Assembly: GCA_937924505.1 (NCBI GenBank)
Contig: CALDSR010000047.1
Span: 1 to 51,272, forward strand
Direction of reading: 5' to 3'
Source of the DNA: an uncultured Granulosicoccus sp.
Lineage (GTDB): Bacteria > Pseudomonadota > Gammaproteobacteria > Granulosicoccales > Granulosicoccaceae
Length of the DNA: 51,272 bases
In this document: piece by piece, positions 33,725 to 42,569 of the stretch
Position numbering within the stretch: the stretch's first letter is position 1
Layout of the letters: every line of letters starts with the position of its first letter
Notes under the pieces: model-generated
What the model was told of the DNA's origin: nothing
Databases searched by the model: none
What the model saw: only the letters and a program-made list of their open reading frames with translations
Made by a program: the position numbers and the translations under genes

Positions 33725-35296
33725 ATGGAACTTACGGTAATCATGCTGGCCTTTGCGGCTGGCCTGATCGTTCGACGCTGCGGCTATCCACCGCTACTCG
33801 GTTATCTCGCGGCCGGCTTTATGGCCCATATGGCAGGTATCGGCGATGGCGACGCACTGACACCACTTGCGGAGGCAGGCATCATCCTGCTGCTTTTTAC
33901 GATCGGTTTGAAATTGGAACCGTCAAATCTAACACCGCGTTATGTTTGGGGTTCCGCGCTTTTACATATGGTCATCGCGTTTCCGTTGACGGCGGCGGTG
34001 ATCTATCTTGTCGGGTCCCTGTATACGCCGTTGCGTTTCGATAATCCTATCGAACCGTGGACGCTCGCTTTTGCGCTGTCGTTTTCGAGCACCGTACTGG
34101 CGATCAAACTGTTTGATGAACGTGGTGAGTCGAACTCATTTTATGCATCTATCGCGATCGGTATTCTGGTTGTTCAGGATGTTCTGGCGGTTATTTTCGT
34201 CGTATTGACTTCCGGTCATTATCCGTCGTGGTACGCCCTTGGCTTGCTTGCCTTGCCACTCACCATACCGTTGATGCGACGGTTTCTACCCATGCTCGGG
34301 CATGGTGAGTTGCTGCTGCTTGGTGGCGTGCTGCTGGCTCTTGGCGCCGCTGAATTGTTCGAGAGCGTCTCGCTGAAAGCGGGGCTTGGGGCTATCGTCG
34401 TGGGTATGCTCATTGCGCAAGCGCACAAGGACAAGGCAAAGGAGTTGTACAATCAACTGTACGGATTGAAAAACCTGTTGCTAATCGGTTTTTTCGTGCA
34501 GATTGGATATTACGGCTTTCCCGAGCTCGAACTCTTTGCCGTGGCGGTTGTGCTCGGCTTGCTGATTGCGTTGCGTCCGTTGATTTACTTCGCTTTGTTC
34601 ACGGCGTTCGGTTTACGCGCTCGCACCAGTTGGCTAACCAGTCTGAGCCTCTTCAATTACAGCGAATTCGGGCTGATCATAGCGGCCATGGCTGCCGAAT
34701 CCGGACTATTGGGGCCTGAATGGATAACCACACTCGCGATGGCCATGGCTTTGTCATTTTTTGTCGCTACGCCAATCAATAAAAATGCACACGCACTTTA
34801 TCGTCGATATAGTGCGACTCTGGTCAAGTACGAGAAACCCGAACGCCTGCCAGAGGAGGTTATCGGATCGCTTGACGGAGCGCGAATTGCGATACTCGGG
34901 ATGGGACGTATCGGACGTGGTGCCTACCAGTCACTGCTTGATCGAGGGCATACGAAGATTGTCGGAATCGAGGAAAACTATACTCGAAGCAACGATATCA
35001 GTGTACAGGGATTTAACTGCGTCCATGGTGATGCTTCTGACCGTGACTTCTGGGAGCGCACACGTCTAGCCGAGTGTGAATTGATATTGGTCAGTCTCAG
35101 TAGTAATCGTGAAAATTTGCAGGTGGCGATGCTTGCCAAAGAACTGGGATTCAAAGGGCGGTTGTCAATCGCCACGCGTTACCCTGATGAAGCGGATTTA
35201 TACGCAGGCCTTGGTTTCGATACGTATTATCTTTACGGTGATGTCGGGCGTGACTTTGCCGAGCATTCTCTGGCTATACCGAAAGACTCGTCATAA
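33725..35296 (+). CDS. Kef-type monovalent cation:proton antiporter with TrkA-N domain
   Basis: CPA2-family exchanger, probably K+/H+ or Na+/H+. About twelve membrane segments fill residues 1-355, with family motifs GYPPLLGYLAAGFMAHM, AEAGIILLLFTIGLKLE, LSFSSTVLAIKLFDERGE and IGILVVQDVLAVIFV. The cytosolic C-terminal part is a Rossmann RCK/TrkA-N domain (IAILGMGRIGRGAYQSLLDR) ending in VHGDASDRDFWERTRL, which senses nucleotide. No TrkA-C domain follows. The gene stands alone on the plus strand, 57 bases after the amidohydrolase. Confidence 0.92.
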   Translation: MELTVIMLAFAAGLIVRRCGYPPLLGYLAAGFMAHMAGIGDGDALTPLAEAGIILLLFTIGLKLEPSNLTPRYVWGSALLHMVIAFPLTAAVIYLVGSLYTPLRFDNPIEPWTLAFALSFSSTVLAIKLFDERGESNSFYASIAIGILVVQDVLAVIFVVLTSGHYPSWYALGLLALPLTIPLMRRFLPMLGHGELLLLGGVLLALGAAELFESVSLKAGLGAIVVGMLIAQAHKDKAKELYNQLYGLKNLLLIGFFVQIGYYGFPELELFAVAVVLGLLIALRPLIYFALFTAFGLRARTSWLTSLSLFNYSEFGLIIAAMAAESGLLGPEWITTLAMAMALSFFVATPINKNAHALYRRYSATLVKYEKPERLPEEVIGSLDGARIAILGMGRIGRGAYQSLLDRGHTKIVGIEENYTRSNDISVQGFNCVHGDASDRDFWERTRLAECELILVSLSSNRENLQVAMLAKELGFKGRLSIATRYPDEADLYAGLGFDTYYLYGDVGRDFAEHSLAIPKDSS

Positions 35297-35316
35297 ATAC
35301 AGATCGCCGATACCGG

Positions 35317-35336
35317 AATTGTCGTCACTGACAATT
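35317..35336. terminator. Hairpin between convergent antiporter and oxygenase genes
   Basis: AATTGTC (35317-35323) pairs perfectly with GACAATT (35330-35336) around GTCACT. ATCGC upstream and GCGAT downstream can extend the structure. It begins 20 bases after the antiporter stop. There is no T-run, so the terminator role is tentative. Confidence 0.4.
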
Positions 35337-35345
35337 AGCGATGGC

Positions 35346-35379
35346 AAGCGGTAACAGACTTCAAGCGGTAACAGACTTC
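35346..35379. repeat. Exact 17-bp tandem duplication
   Basis: AAGCGGTAACAGACTTC occurs twice head to tail with no mismatch (35346-35362 and 35363-35379). The second copy runs into the stop codon of the minus-strand oxygenase gene. Exact identity implies a recent slippage or duplication event. Confidence 0.9.
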
Positions 35380-36235
35380 ATGAATTGTCGGAACTCCTGA
35401 GTTCTTCCAGACGTTCCTGCAGGTAGCTGTTGGCACTGTAGCGTTCAGATAATACGACATCCGGGCGGGGGTGCAAGAACAGTGGCAGGCTTATTCGTGC
35501 ACGCGTCGCGTCATGACCTTCCGGATTGACTACGCGATGAGTGGTCGAAGGAAAGTACCCGCCCGAGGCTTCTTGCAGCATGTCACCAATGTTGATGATC
35601 AAATTGCCAAAATCGCAAGGCACGTCAAGCCATTCTCCATTTTTTGCCTTGACCTGCAAACCAGGTTCGTTAGCGGCGGGTAGCAAGGTCAAGAGGTTGA
35701 TGTCTTCATGAGCACCAGCACGAATGGCCCCCGGATCAACATCGTTATCCAGCGGTGGGTAAAACAAGACACGTAACAGGGACTGTTCGCTGTTCTGAAT
35801 CATGTTGGATAGCGGTTCGCTAAAGTTGGCTGCAATGTCTGTCGGTGTATGTTTTTCGACCCATGAGAGCAGCGTTGAAGCGAAATTCACGGTTTGCTGA
35901 TAATAGGCGTCCAGGTCTGGCTTGAGTTCTGCCGGGCATTTCCCCCAGGGATAAAAATGAAAATATTCCTTGATGTCTCGAACCTTGCGACCTTTCGCGG
36001 TTTCAGCGCGATCTCGAGGAAAGAACCCGTCATACGTTTCTGCCTCGAAAAGGTAATTCTGTTTGTCTTCGCTGGTGAAAAACCCATTCCATTGCTGGTA
36101 GATGTTGTTGACCGCGTTTTCTGGAATAGGATGATTCTTGAGTACGCCAAAACCGGTCGAGCGTAATGAGGCGACAAATCGCTCGGAGGCGTCTGCTGCC
36201 GCGTAATCGACCGCTTCAATTGTAGCCATGCTCAT
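35378..36235 (-). CDS. 2-oxoglutarate/Fe(II) oxygenase of the isopenicillin N synthase family
   Basis: Non-haem iron dioxygenase. The iron ligands are His and Asp in GAHEDINLLTLL and the distal His in TTHRVVNPEG. The 2-oxoglutarate Arg-x-Ser is in RARISLPLFLHPR. The N-terminal DIOX_N part (STGFGVLKNHPIPENAVNNI) is intact. The first bases face the plus-strand cyclase gene. The substrate cannot be told; members hydroxylate or desaturate small metabolites, and a close subfamily is annotated as gibberellin-oxidase-like. At 285 residues it is slightly short but complete. Confidence 0.9.
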   Translation of the reverse strand: MSMATIEAVDYAAADASERFVASLRSTGFGVLKNHPIPENAVNNIYQQWNGFFTSEDKQNYLFEAETYDGFFPRDRAETAKGRKVRDIKEYFHFYPWGKCPAELKPDLDAYYQQTVNFASTLLSWVEKHTPTDIAANFSEPLSNMIQNSEQSLLRVLFYPPLDNDVDPGAIRAGAHEDINLLTLLPAANEPGLQVKAKNGEWLDVPCDFGNLIINIGDMLQEASGGYFPSTTHRVVNPEGHDATRARISLPLFLHPRPDVVLSERYSANSYLQERLEELRSSDNS

Positions 36236-36356
36236 ATTTCGACTGTCGCCCGTTCAACTGATCTTCGAGGCCTTGTTCGGTATGTTATCAGTTTACCGGC
36301 ATTCCGGTCCCGGTCAGGGTTCGCTACAATGTGTCCCTCTTCAAAGGTTTCCGGCA

Positions 36357-37244
36357 ATGAGCCCAGCGGCAGAGACGCTTACGATTTTGTTCGCCGATAT
36401 CGGCGGAAGCACAGCCTTGTATGAACAGGTTGGCGACCTCGAGGCGCATCGAAGGGTTGCGGAAAGTCTGGCGCTGATGAAGGACATCGTCATCGAGCAC
36501 CATGGAGCACTGTTGCGTACGGTGGGTGATTCATCGTTAGCGAGTTTTCGTAGTTGCGACGATGCATTTTGTGCCGCCCGAGATATTCAACGTCAACATA
36601 TACGTTTGCCATTGTCGGTGCGAGTGGGTTTTCATTGGGGGCCCGTTATCCCTGACGGTGGCGATGTTTATGGCAATGCAGTCAATCTGGCTGCGCGAGT
36701 GGCATCTTTCGCCCGCACCGAAGAAATTACGGCGACCTCTGACAGTGTCGATCGCTTGTCGCCGGAGCACCGGTCTCTGGCCATCTGGATTGACAATGTA
36801 TCGATGAAAGGGCTTAGCGCAGCTGTCGGTATCTATCGCCTGCAGTGGCGAGATCAGGATACCGCGATGACCGTGGTCGCCAGCAAGACAGGGCGAGAAT
36901 GGTTGGCGCAGAAACAATGTTCCATGACGATTACCGCGGGCGGTGAATCAAGGATTATCGACGAACGAATATCGGTGTTGACGTTAGGCCGGACGGATGA
37001 CTGCGATATTGCCGTCGAACACGATGAGGCAAGCCGACAGCATGCGCGCATTGAATATTCCAATGGGCAATTTCTGTTGACCGACAGTAGTACCAATGGC
37101 ACTTACATCATGCGGGACCTGTACGCGCCGCTATTCGTTCGTCGTGATACGGTCGTGCTTGAAGGTGATGGCTTTCTTGGTTTAGGTGCGTTGATTGAGC
37201 GCGAATCCGACTACGCAGTAAAGTACGAAATTCACTACACCTAG
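36357..37244 (+). CDS. Adenylate/guanylate cyclase domain protein with C-terminal FHA domain
   Basis: Soluble class III nucleotide cyclase homologue joined to a phosphothreonine-binding FHA domain. The cyclase domain covers residues 6-165: metal Asp14 (LFADIGGST), Asp58 (TVGDSSLASF), and the transition-state pair Asn110/Arg114 (GNAVNLAARV). The usual substrate-specifying Lys is Arg54, and the usual Gly after Asp58 is Ser. The FHA domain (about 190-280) has LGRTDDCDIAV, ASRQHARIEY and DSSTNGTYI. I chose ATG 36357; the open frame runs back to 36228 but then overlaps the divergent oxygenase. It ends over the convergent pncA by four bases. Confidence 0.88.
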   Translation: MSPAAETLTILFADIGGSTALYEQVGDLEAHRRVAESLALMKDIVIEHHGALLRTVGDSSLASFRSCDDAFCAARDIQRQHIRLPLSVRVGFHWGPVIPDGGDVYGNAVNLAARVASFARTEEITATSDSVDRLSPEHRSLAIWIDNVSMKGLSAAVGIYRLQWRDQDTAMTVVASKTGREWLAQKQCSMTITAGGESRIIDERISVLTLGRTDDCDIAVEHDEASRQHARIEYSNGQFLLTDSSTNGTYIMRDLYAPLFVRRDTVVLEGDGFLGLGALIERESDYAVKYEIHYT

Positions 37245-37858
37245 ATGATCTCGACGCCGAGTGCCTGCATGGCATCGCTTGCTGCCTGAGCGGAGCCATC
37301 GAGATCAATGCTGCGGCATAGTTGCGAGAGGACGACTGTCTTGAACCTCTCGCGGCGGGCATCTTCAGCGGAGAACCGCACACAAAAGTCGTAGGCAAGG
37401 CCAACACAAACAACCCGATCGATCTGTCGCTCACGTAGATAACCGGCAAGTCCGGTAGACGTGGTGTGATCATTTTCGTAAAAAGCTGAGTAGGAGTCGA
37501 TGCCGCTGCGAAAACCTTTACGCACGTTCAGTTGCGCTAGTGTAAGGTCAAGCCCGGCATGAAAATCTGCGCCGTCGCTGCCGATGATGCAGTGATCCGG
37601 CCACAGGGTCTGATCACCATAAGGCATCTTGATCACGTCAAACGGTGACTTGCCAACATGACTGCTGGCGAAGCTGGAATGCCCACTCGGGTGCCAGTCC
37701 TGAGTCGTGACGACGCAGTTAAACGAAGTCGCCAGTTGATTGATATCTGCCACAATGGCATCACCATCATTGACTTCAAGAGCACCGCCTGTGCAGAAAT
37801 CATTCTGCACATCGATGATCAGCAAGCAATCGTTGGCGTCTGGTGAGTAGTGACTCAT
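37241..37858 (-). CDS. pncA: Nicotinamidase
   Basis: Hydrolyses nicotinamide to nicotinate for NAD salvage. The cysteine-hydrolase triad is Asp16 (LLIIDVQNDFC), Lys114 (NVRKGFRSGIDSYSAF) and Cys159 (GLAYDFCVRFSA). The metal site is Asp54, His56 (TQDWHPSGHSSF) and His89 (LWPDHCI). The length of 205 residues is standard. Its stop overlaps the end of the convergent FHA-cyclase gene by four bases. A 32-base gap separates it from the OmpA-family gene upstream on the same strand. Confidence 0.95.
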   Translation of the reverse strand: MSHYSPDANDCLLIIDVQNDFCTGGALEVNDGDAIVADINQLATSFNCVVTTQDWHPSGHSSFASSHVGKSPFDVIKMPYGDQTLWPDHCIIGSDGADFHAGLDLTLAQLNVRKGFRSGIDSYSAFYENDHTTSTGLAGYLRERQIDRVVCVGLAYDFCVRFSAEDARRERFKTVVLSQLCRSIDLDGSAQAASDAMQALGVEII

Positions 37859-37890
37859 GGAAGATACGCAGATCAGATGGCGGGCAAGTG

Positions 37891-39696
37891 TCAGGGTTGC
37901 GCCGCGAACAGTACGACCACACGTTGGTTGGCGTCTTCGACTTCGTCTTCGAGTTCGGCAGCAGCAGCGTCCTCGCCCAAACCGCTCAATTTATTGATCT
38001 TGGTATAGTCGAAGCCGTTTTGAATCAGATAGCTACGTACATTGGTCGCTCGACGAAGTGCTAGTTGTTGGTTGTAGCTGGCGGCGCCACGACGGTCCGT
38101 GAAACCGTAAATGGAAACACCGGTGGTGCGATTTTTTTCCTGCGCAATAAACGAGTTCAACACCTTGGCGGCATCTTCCGTGATCTGTGTGCTATTGCGA
38201 TCGAAGTAGATCTTGTACTCGACACTGCTACTTTGCTGCTGCGCACGCAGATCTGCCTGAGTGACAAACGACTGCGCCTTCAATTCATCAACCTCCTCAC
38301 GTACTTCACTGATGGTTGAATTGATACTGGTGACGAGTTCTTCTGAGGTGCCTTGGGGAATGGATTCGATACGCCGTTTCAACCCGGCTATCTGGGCTTC
38401 GAGTGCGCTTTGCGTCTGCAAGGCAGCGTCGGCTGCCGAAGAAGACGCTGGCAAATCCTGAACGCGTTGTTCCAGCGCTTGAATTCGATTGGTCGTCGCA
38501 TCGAGAAGTGTCGTCAGTACCTCAACGTTCTCGCTACTAGCTTCACTGTCAACCTGTGACTGAAGCGTTGAGAGCTGCTGACGAATTTCCGATTGGACCG
38601 TGTCGATGGACAGGGATTCGCCTTTGGTGCGGAGTTCTTGCAGGGATTTGTCGAGAGACGCCAGCTGAGCTTCTTTCGCGGCGTTGTCAGCCTCGAGCGC
38701 CTTGAGTTTCTCACGCGTGTCATTGAGCTCACTTTGGAGGTTGGCGATACGGCGTGAATCTGTATTGACGGTTGCCAATTTTGATTCCATCGACTGGAAA
38801 CGTTGATCGAGATTTGCCGTGACCGTGGACAGAGCATCTGCATCGATCGCATCACTGCCGTCGCCGCTCGTGCTGGATAATGTGTTGATTCGTGAATTCA
38901 GATTGTCGGCTGTTTCCATGACGCTGGTGATATCTGTATCGAGTTTGGCTGAGAGCTTTTCGTTTGCCTCACTGAGATTCGTCAAGGAACCGTCAACCTC
39001 GTCCAGACGATTCGATAGTTCGGTAATTGATGTATCAAGTGTTTGTTCATCAAGACGACGTACGATCAGATTGACCCGGTTGTCTTGCGCATCAAGCTTG
39101 GCATTGATGTCATCGTTCTCTTTGGCCATGCGAGTAAGCTCAGGCTTGAGATCAGCGACAGCCTCGATCTTGGCCGTGTTTTCGCGAATACGCGCGTCGA
39201 TGATCGTCTGCAGATTGCTATCGTTTGTCTGCGATTGTTCGAGTCTTGCCTCGCTGGCACTCAGCAAGCTTTGTGTCTCGGCAATAGTCGCTTCGCTTTT
39301 ACTGAGCAAGTCCAGTGTTTCAGTCAGTTTGGTGTCGGCAGCCGTTACCCGCGCGAGCGCTTCACTGAGCTTGGTATCGGTTGCATCAAGGCGTAGTTCT
39401 GCGTCATCGAGCCGGCCTAGCACACCGACGTTCGCCGACTCGTTGCCGGTAACCGTCGTGTTCTGGCTGTCCGATAGGCGCTGTTCCAAGTCATCAATGC
39501 GATTGGTTAGCGCGACGTCACGCTCCACGCCGGTCGGTCCCCCGTCCTTGATGGCCTCGATACCAGACTTCAGACGTGTCGCCGTCGCGCTGGCCTGCGT
39601 CTTCAAGTCATCGACTGTGCCCTCCGGATGTTGGGTTTTCCAATAAACAGCACCGAGGCCCAAGCCTCCTATGAGAATCAAAAGCAATGCTTTCAT
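37891..39696 (-). CDS. OmpA family protein with long coiled coil and single N-terminal membrane anchor
   Basis: A cell-envelope protein that probably spans from the inner membrane to peptidoglycan. Residues 3-18 form a hydrophobic anchor. Residues about 45-480 are almost entirely heptad-like, rich in Leu, Asp, Glu, Ser and Thr, predicting a very long coiled coil. The C-terminal ~110 residues are an OmpA peptidoglycan-binding domain: KIYFDRNSTQITEDAAKVL, VSIYGFTDRRGAASYNQQLA with the binding Asp, and LRRATNVRSYLIQNGF with the binding Arg. It does not adjoin the sortase genes, so I do not call it PdsO. Confidence 0.88.
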   Translation of the reverse strand: MKALLLILIGGLGLGAVYWKTQHPEGTVDDLKTQASATATRLKSGIEAIKDGGPTGVERDVALTNRIDDLEQRLSDSQNTTVTGNESANVGVLGRLDDAELRLDATDTKLSEALARVTAADTKLTETLDLLSKSEATIAETQSLLSASEARLEQSQTNDSNLQTIIDARIRENTAKIEAVADLKPELTRMAKENDDINAKLDAQDNRVNLIVRRLDEQTLDTSITELSNRLDEVDGSLTNLSEANEKLSAKLDTDITSVMETADNLNSRINTLSSTSGDGSDAIDADALSTVTANLDQRFQSMESKLATVNTDSRRIANLQSELNDTREKLKALEADNAAKEAQLASLDKSLQELRTKGESLSIDTVQSEIRQQLSTLQSQVDSEASSENVEVLTTLLDATTNRIQALEQRVQDLPASSSAADAALQTQSALEAQIAGLKRRIESIPQGTSEELVTSINSTISEVREEVDELKAQSFVTQADLRAQQQSSSVEYKIYFDRNSTQITEDAAKVLNSFIAQEKNRTTGVSIYGFTDRRGAASYNQQLALRRATNVRSYLIQNGFDYTKINKLSGLGEDAAAAELEDEVEDANQRVVVLFAAQP

Positions 39697-39797
39697 GGTA
39701 GATTGTGGTCAACTCTTGAATGTAGTCACAAGTGTGAAGTGTATCGCAGCTGCGACAACCGTGACCAGAGTCTTTAAATAGTTGTGCTCGGTTACTG

Positions 39798-39825
39798 TTT
39801 GATACTATTGGTGCACTGGTATACT
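39798..39825 (+). promoter_or_regulatory. Candidate sigma-70 promoter for the LtaS/MdoB-like membrane gene
   Basis: TTTGAT (39798-39803) and TATACT (39820-39825) are spaced by 16 bases and lie 35 bases before the ATG at 39860. The gap to the divergent ompA-like gene is only 163 bases. The call is by eye. Confidence 0.4.
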
Positions 39826-39859
39826 GCCTCCCCAGCCAATCGCAACTTCGGTAGGACCC

Positions 39860-40633
39860 ATGAAGGCGACCCTTCCAGCCACGCATTTGCTTCGACGCTT
39901 TTTCTTGTACGCGTTTACCATTCTACTGCTTCTGACAATCGTCCGAGCGGGATTCAGTCTATGGCTGTTTCAGGATGTGCAGGACGCCGATGCTCTGATA
40001 CCTCTGTTTTTACAGGGTCTTCGCTTTGATCTTGCCATTGTAGGCGCACTCTGCCTTGTGCCGCTGGTGGTCGGCTTTCTGCTTGGCATGATCGGCCCAT
40101 TACGCCCGATTGCCAAGTTCATCATGGTTTTAATGATGTTGGCAGGCTTGCTGTTTATCATGCTTGCCGAATTTGTTACTCCCTGGTTTATCCAGGCGTC
40201 CGGCGTGCGACCTGACTTCGATATGTTAAAAAATGCAGAAAATCCTGTGGCATCAGCAATTGAAACCGTCACTGCATTGTCACCTAATGGTCTGATACCG
40301 CTCGCTATTGCAGCGGTCCTGATACTTCTGATTACACTCGCATTCCTTTCTCGGCTGGAACTCAGTCGGCTATTGCATTACAGGTTGTCTGTCCCTCAGG
40401 CCTTGCTGATGTCGATTGTCGGTGCGCTGGTCTGCCTGGTGGCTATATGGTCAACCCCCGATCTGCGTAAACCGATGCTCTCCAATGGTGATGCCCTGAT
40501 AAGCGCCAATGGCAAGGTGAACGATCTGGCCATGAACACGGCATGGAAGATCGTTTTTTCGGCGGCACAGCCGTATTTGGACAAATCGCTACCTGATTTC
40601 GCCAGCGACGATGCCGACGAAGCCGGATCGTAG
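39860..40633 (+). CDS. Membrane protein resembling only the N-terminal domain of LtaS/MdoB-type sulfatase-fold transferases
   Basis: The protein has about five membrane segments and features seen in the membrane part of phosphoglycerol transferase-like proteins: LFLQGLRFDLAIVGALCL, AEFVTPWFIQASGVRPDFDM and a final LSNGDALISANGKVNDLAMN. In that family a large alkaline-phosphatase/sulfatase domain with the catalytic Thr normally follows. Here the protein stops after 257 residues with an acidic end (DFASDDADEAGS), and the bases behind it show no sulfatase remnant before the convergent GH16 gene. It may be a truncated gene or a free-standing membrane module. AGGA precedes the ATG at proper spacing. 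Confidence 0.65.
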   Translation: MKATLPATHLLRRFFLYAFTILLLLTIVRAGFSLWLFQDVQDADALIPLFLQGLRFDLAIVGALCLVPLVVGFLLGMIGPLRPIAKFIMVLMMLAGLLFIMLAEFVTPWFIQASGVRPDFDMLKNAENPVASAIETVTALSPNGLIPLAIAAVLILLITLAFLSRLELSRLLHYRLSVPQALLMSIVGALVCLVAIWSTPDLRKPMLSNGDALISANGKVNDLAMNTAWKIVFSAAQPYLDKSLPDFASDDADEAGS

Positions 40634-40650
40634 ACACAATTTTCCGTTAC

Positions 40651-40665
40651 CCCGGTAATGCCGGG
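40651..40665. terminator. Small hairpin between convergent genes
   Basis: CCCGG and CCGGG enclose TAATG, 18 bases after the stop of the membrane gene and close to the GH16 stop. GAGTTTT follows on the plus strand a few bases later. It is short, so it is only a weak terminator candidate. Confidence 0.3.
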
Positions 40666-40680
40666 TGCTGGAGTTTTCCC

Positions 40681-41553
40681 TCAGCCGCAGTGCTGACGCG
40701 CGGTCCAGGCACGAACATAGTCGACGGAGTAACGCGCCGGGAATTTTGTATGGCGATCAGGCTTTCCGGGCCAGGTGCCGCCGACGGCAAGATTCAACAA
40801 AAAATGCACCGGGCGTGTGAAATCAGATGGGGTCGGGTGGCTGGCTTTCCACTTTTTGTCCATGTACCAATTGACACGTTCAGGTGTCCAAACGACGCTG
40901 TATAGATGAAAGTCCTCAGTCAAATTCTGGCGACCTGTATGGTCGTAAGGGTGAGAGCTAAGTTTGCCTGTCTGATTGGTATGCAAGGTGGTGTGATAGG
41001 TCCTTGATTGATGCCCGAGGTGTTCCATGACATCAATTTCGGGTAACACCGCAACGCCCTCAGGCCATTGATCGAAGCTCGGCAGTAACCAGAACGCCGA
41101 CCAGAGACCGCGGCCTTCAGGCACCTTGGCATGCACCTCGAAGCGGCCATACTGTTGATTGAACTCATTCTCGGTGGTCAGTACGCCCGACACGTAAGGT
41201 CGATGGTCGACTTTATCGAGTAAGGCATCCGGCGTATGGTCTGCAATGATCTGCAACACTCCGTCTTCAACTGCAAAGGGACTCTGTCCATGTATGACTG
41301 GATCTATGTAGTACTGCAGTTCATTGTTGATGACAATATCGCTGCCCCAGATATAACTGGTTTTCCACCGACCCTTACCAGTTTTTTCATCCCATAGGGA
41401 CAAAGTGTCAAAGTCTTCGCTGAAGCTTAGCTCCCAGCATGCATCGTCCAGCGGTGCTTTGTCTGCGGAAAACGTCGACGTTGACAGAGTCATAACGACA
41501 AAGCCTAGATACGCCGAGATAAATGTCGGTGAAATGTTCGCGAGATTAATCAT
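40681..41553 (-). CDS. Secreted glycoside hydrolase family 16 protein
   Basis: Endo-glycanase of the beta-glucanase/galactanase clan. The catalytic motif E-x-D-x-x-E is intact: Glu172 nucleophile, Asp174, Glu177 in PEIDVMEHLG. Other family marks are NNELQYYID, YGRFEVHAKVPEGRGLWSAF and HFLLNLAVGGTWPG. ATG 41553 overlaps the galE stop by four bases and yields a signal peptide (MINLANISPTFISAYLGFVV ... TFSA); the frame is open to 41637, but that part looks nonfunctional. Last gene of the polysaccharide operon, like ExoK in succinoglycan loci, so it probably trims the polymer made here. Confidence 0.93.
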   Translation of the reverse strand: MINLANISPTFISAYLGFVVMTLSTSTFSADKAPLDDACWELSFSEDFDTLSLWDEKTGKGRWKTSYIWGSDIVINNELQYYIDPVIHGQSPFAVEDGVLQIIADHTPDALLDKVDHRPYVSGVLTTENEFNQQYGRFEVHAKVPEGRGLWSAFWLLPSFDQWPEGVAVLPEIDVMEHLGHQSRTYHTTLHTNQTGKLSSHPYDHTGRQNLTEDFHLYSVVWTPERVNWYMDKKWKASHPTPSDFTRPVHFLLNLAVGGTWPGKPDRHTKFPARYSVDYVRAWTARQHCG

Positions 41554-42569
41554 TTTATTGAGGTAGGCGGATTCCGCGTGAACCAGTTCCAGGCATGCTG
41601 AATACTCATGGTGACATCCGGGAACGCTGGTGACCATTGCAGATCGGCCATGGCCCGGGAAGCGTCGGCAACCAGTTCGGGAGGGTCACCAGCGCGTCGA
41701 TCGACACTTTGAAAGCCGATGTCAACGCCAGTCACTTTACGGCAAGCGTCAATGACCTCGAGCACCGTAAAACCCTGGTTCACCCCGAGGTTGTATTGTT
41801 CGGCACCGTTGTCCGGAGAGTCGATCATGCGAGTCAATGCTTGTATATGGGCGGCACACAAATCGTTGACATGAATGTAATCACGTATGCAAGTGCCATC
41901 GCGGGTGGGAAAATCACTGCCAAAAACCTTTAATTGCGTGTCGGCAGGGTCACCGCCAGCCTGAATTCGCATCGCTTCGAACAAGATCAAAGGCAGTAGA
42001 TGAGTTTCCGGATCGTGGCGCTCGCCGAGACTGCCATCCTCTGCACAACCGGCCGCGTTGAAGTAACGCAAGGCAATACTGCGTAGTCCAAAGGCAACTG
42101 CATAGTCCTTTAATATTTGTTCCACCATCAGTTTCGAATGGCCATATGGATTGATAGGGCGTTGAGGTGTGTCCTCGGTAATCGGAAGCGATTCCGGTAC
42201 GCCGTAGGTTGCGCAGGTTGAGGAAAACACGAGCTTGTCGACACCATGTGCCCGCATACAGTCAACCAGCGCTTGGGTACCACTGACATTATTGTGGTAG
42301 TACATACCAGGCTCGTCAACCGATTCGCCGACGTAAGCAAGGGCAGCAAAGTGCATAACGGCGGCTGGTTTGTGTTTGTTGAACACGGCATCCAGAGTCG
42401 CTCGATCATGCAAGTCGCCGACCTCCAGTGGTGCGTCAATGACCGCATCAGCATTGCCACGACTCAAGTTGTCGTATACAACGACTTCGTAACCACGCTG
42501 CAGTAGCAAGCGGACCATATGCGAGCCAATATAGCCTGCACCACCTGTTACAAGTACCTTGACAGTCAT
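41550..42569 (-). CDS. galE: UDP-glucose 4-epimerase
   Basis: Interconverts UDP-glucose and UDP-galactose, supplying galactosyl donor. The NAD-binding motif is VTGGAGYIGSHMVRLL, the catalytic Tyr-x-x-x-Lys lies in NPYGHSKLMVEQ, and the Ser/Thr in FSSTCATYG. The substrate region RDGTCIRDYIHVNDL is typical. The 339 residues are full length. Four-base overlaps at both ends tie it to the ligase/polymerase and GH16 genes, implying galactose in the polymer. Confidence 0.96.
   Translation of the reverse strand: MTVKVLVTGGAGYIGSHMVRLLLQRGYEVVVYDNLSRGNADAVIDAPLEVGDLHDRATLDAVFNKHKPAAVMHFAALAYVGESVDEPGMYYHNNVSGTQALVDCMRAHGVDKLVFSSTCATYGVPESLPITEDTPQRPINPYGHSKLMVEQILKDYAVAFGLRSIALRYFNAAGCAEDGSLGERHDPETHLLPLILFEAMRIQAGGDPADTQLKVFGSDFPTRDGTCIRDYIHVNDLCAAHIQALTRMIDSPDNGAEQYNLGVNQGFTVLEVIDACRKVTGVDIGFQSVDRRAGDPPELVADASRAMADLQWSPAFPDVTMSIQHAWNWFTRNPPTSIK

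Noticed and set aside
38819..39646. 275-residue open frame opposite the OmpA-family gene
   Set aside because: Ser/Val/Leu-rich shadow of the coiled-coil codons; the minus-strand frame has clear OmpA homology.
37891..39696. PdsO, the sortase-associated OmpA-like protein
   Set aside because: It has an OmpA domain but lies about 28 kb from the sortase and is dominated by a long coiled coil.
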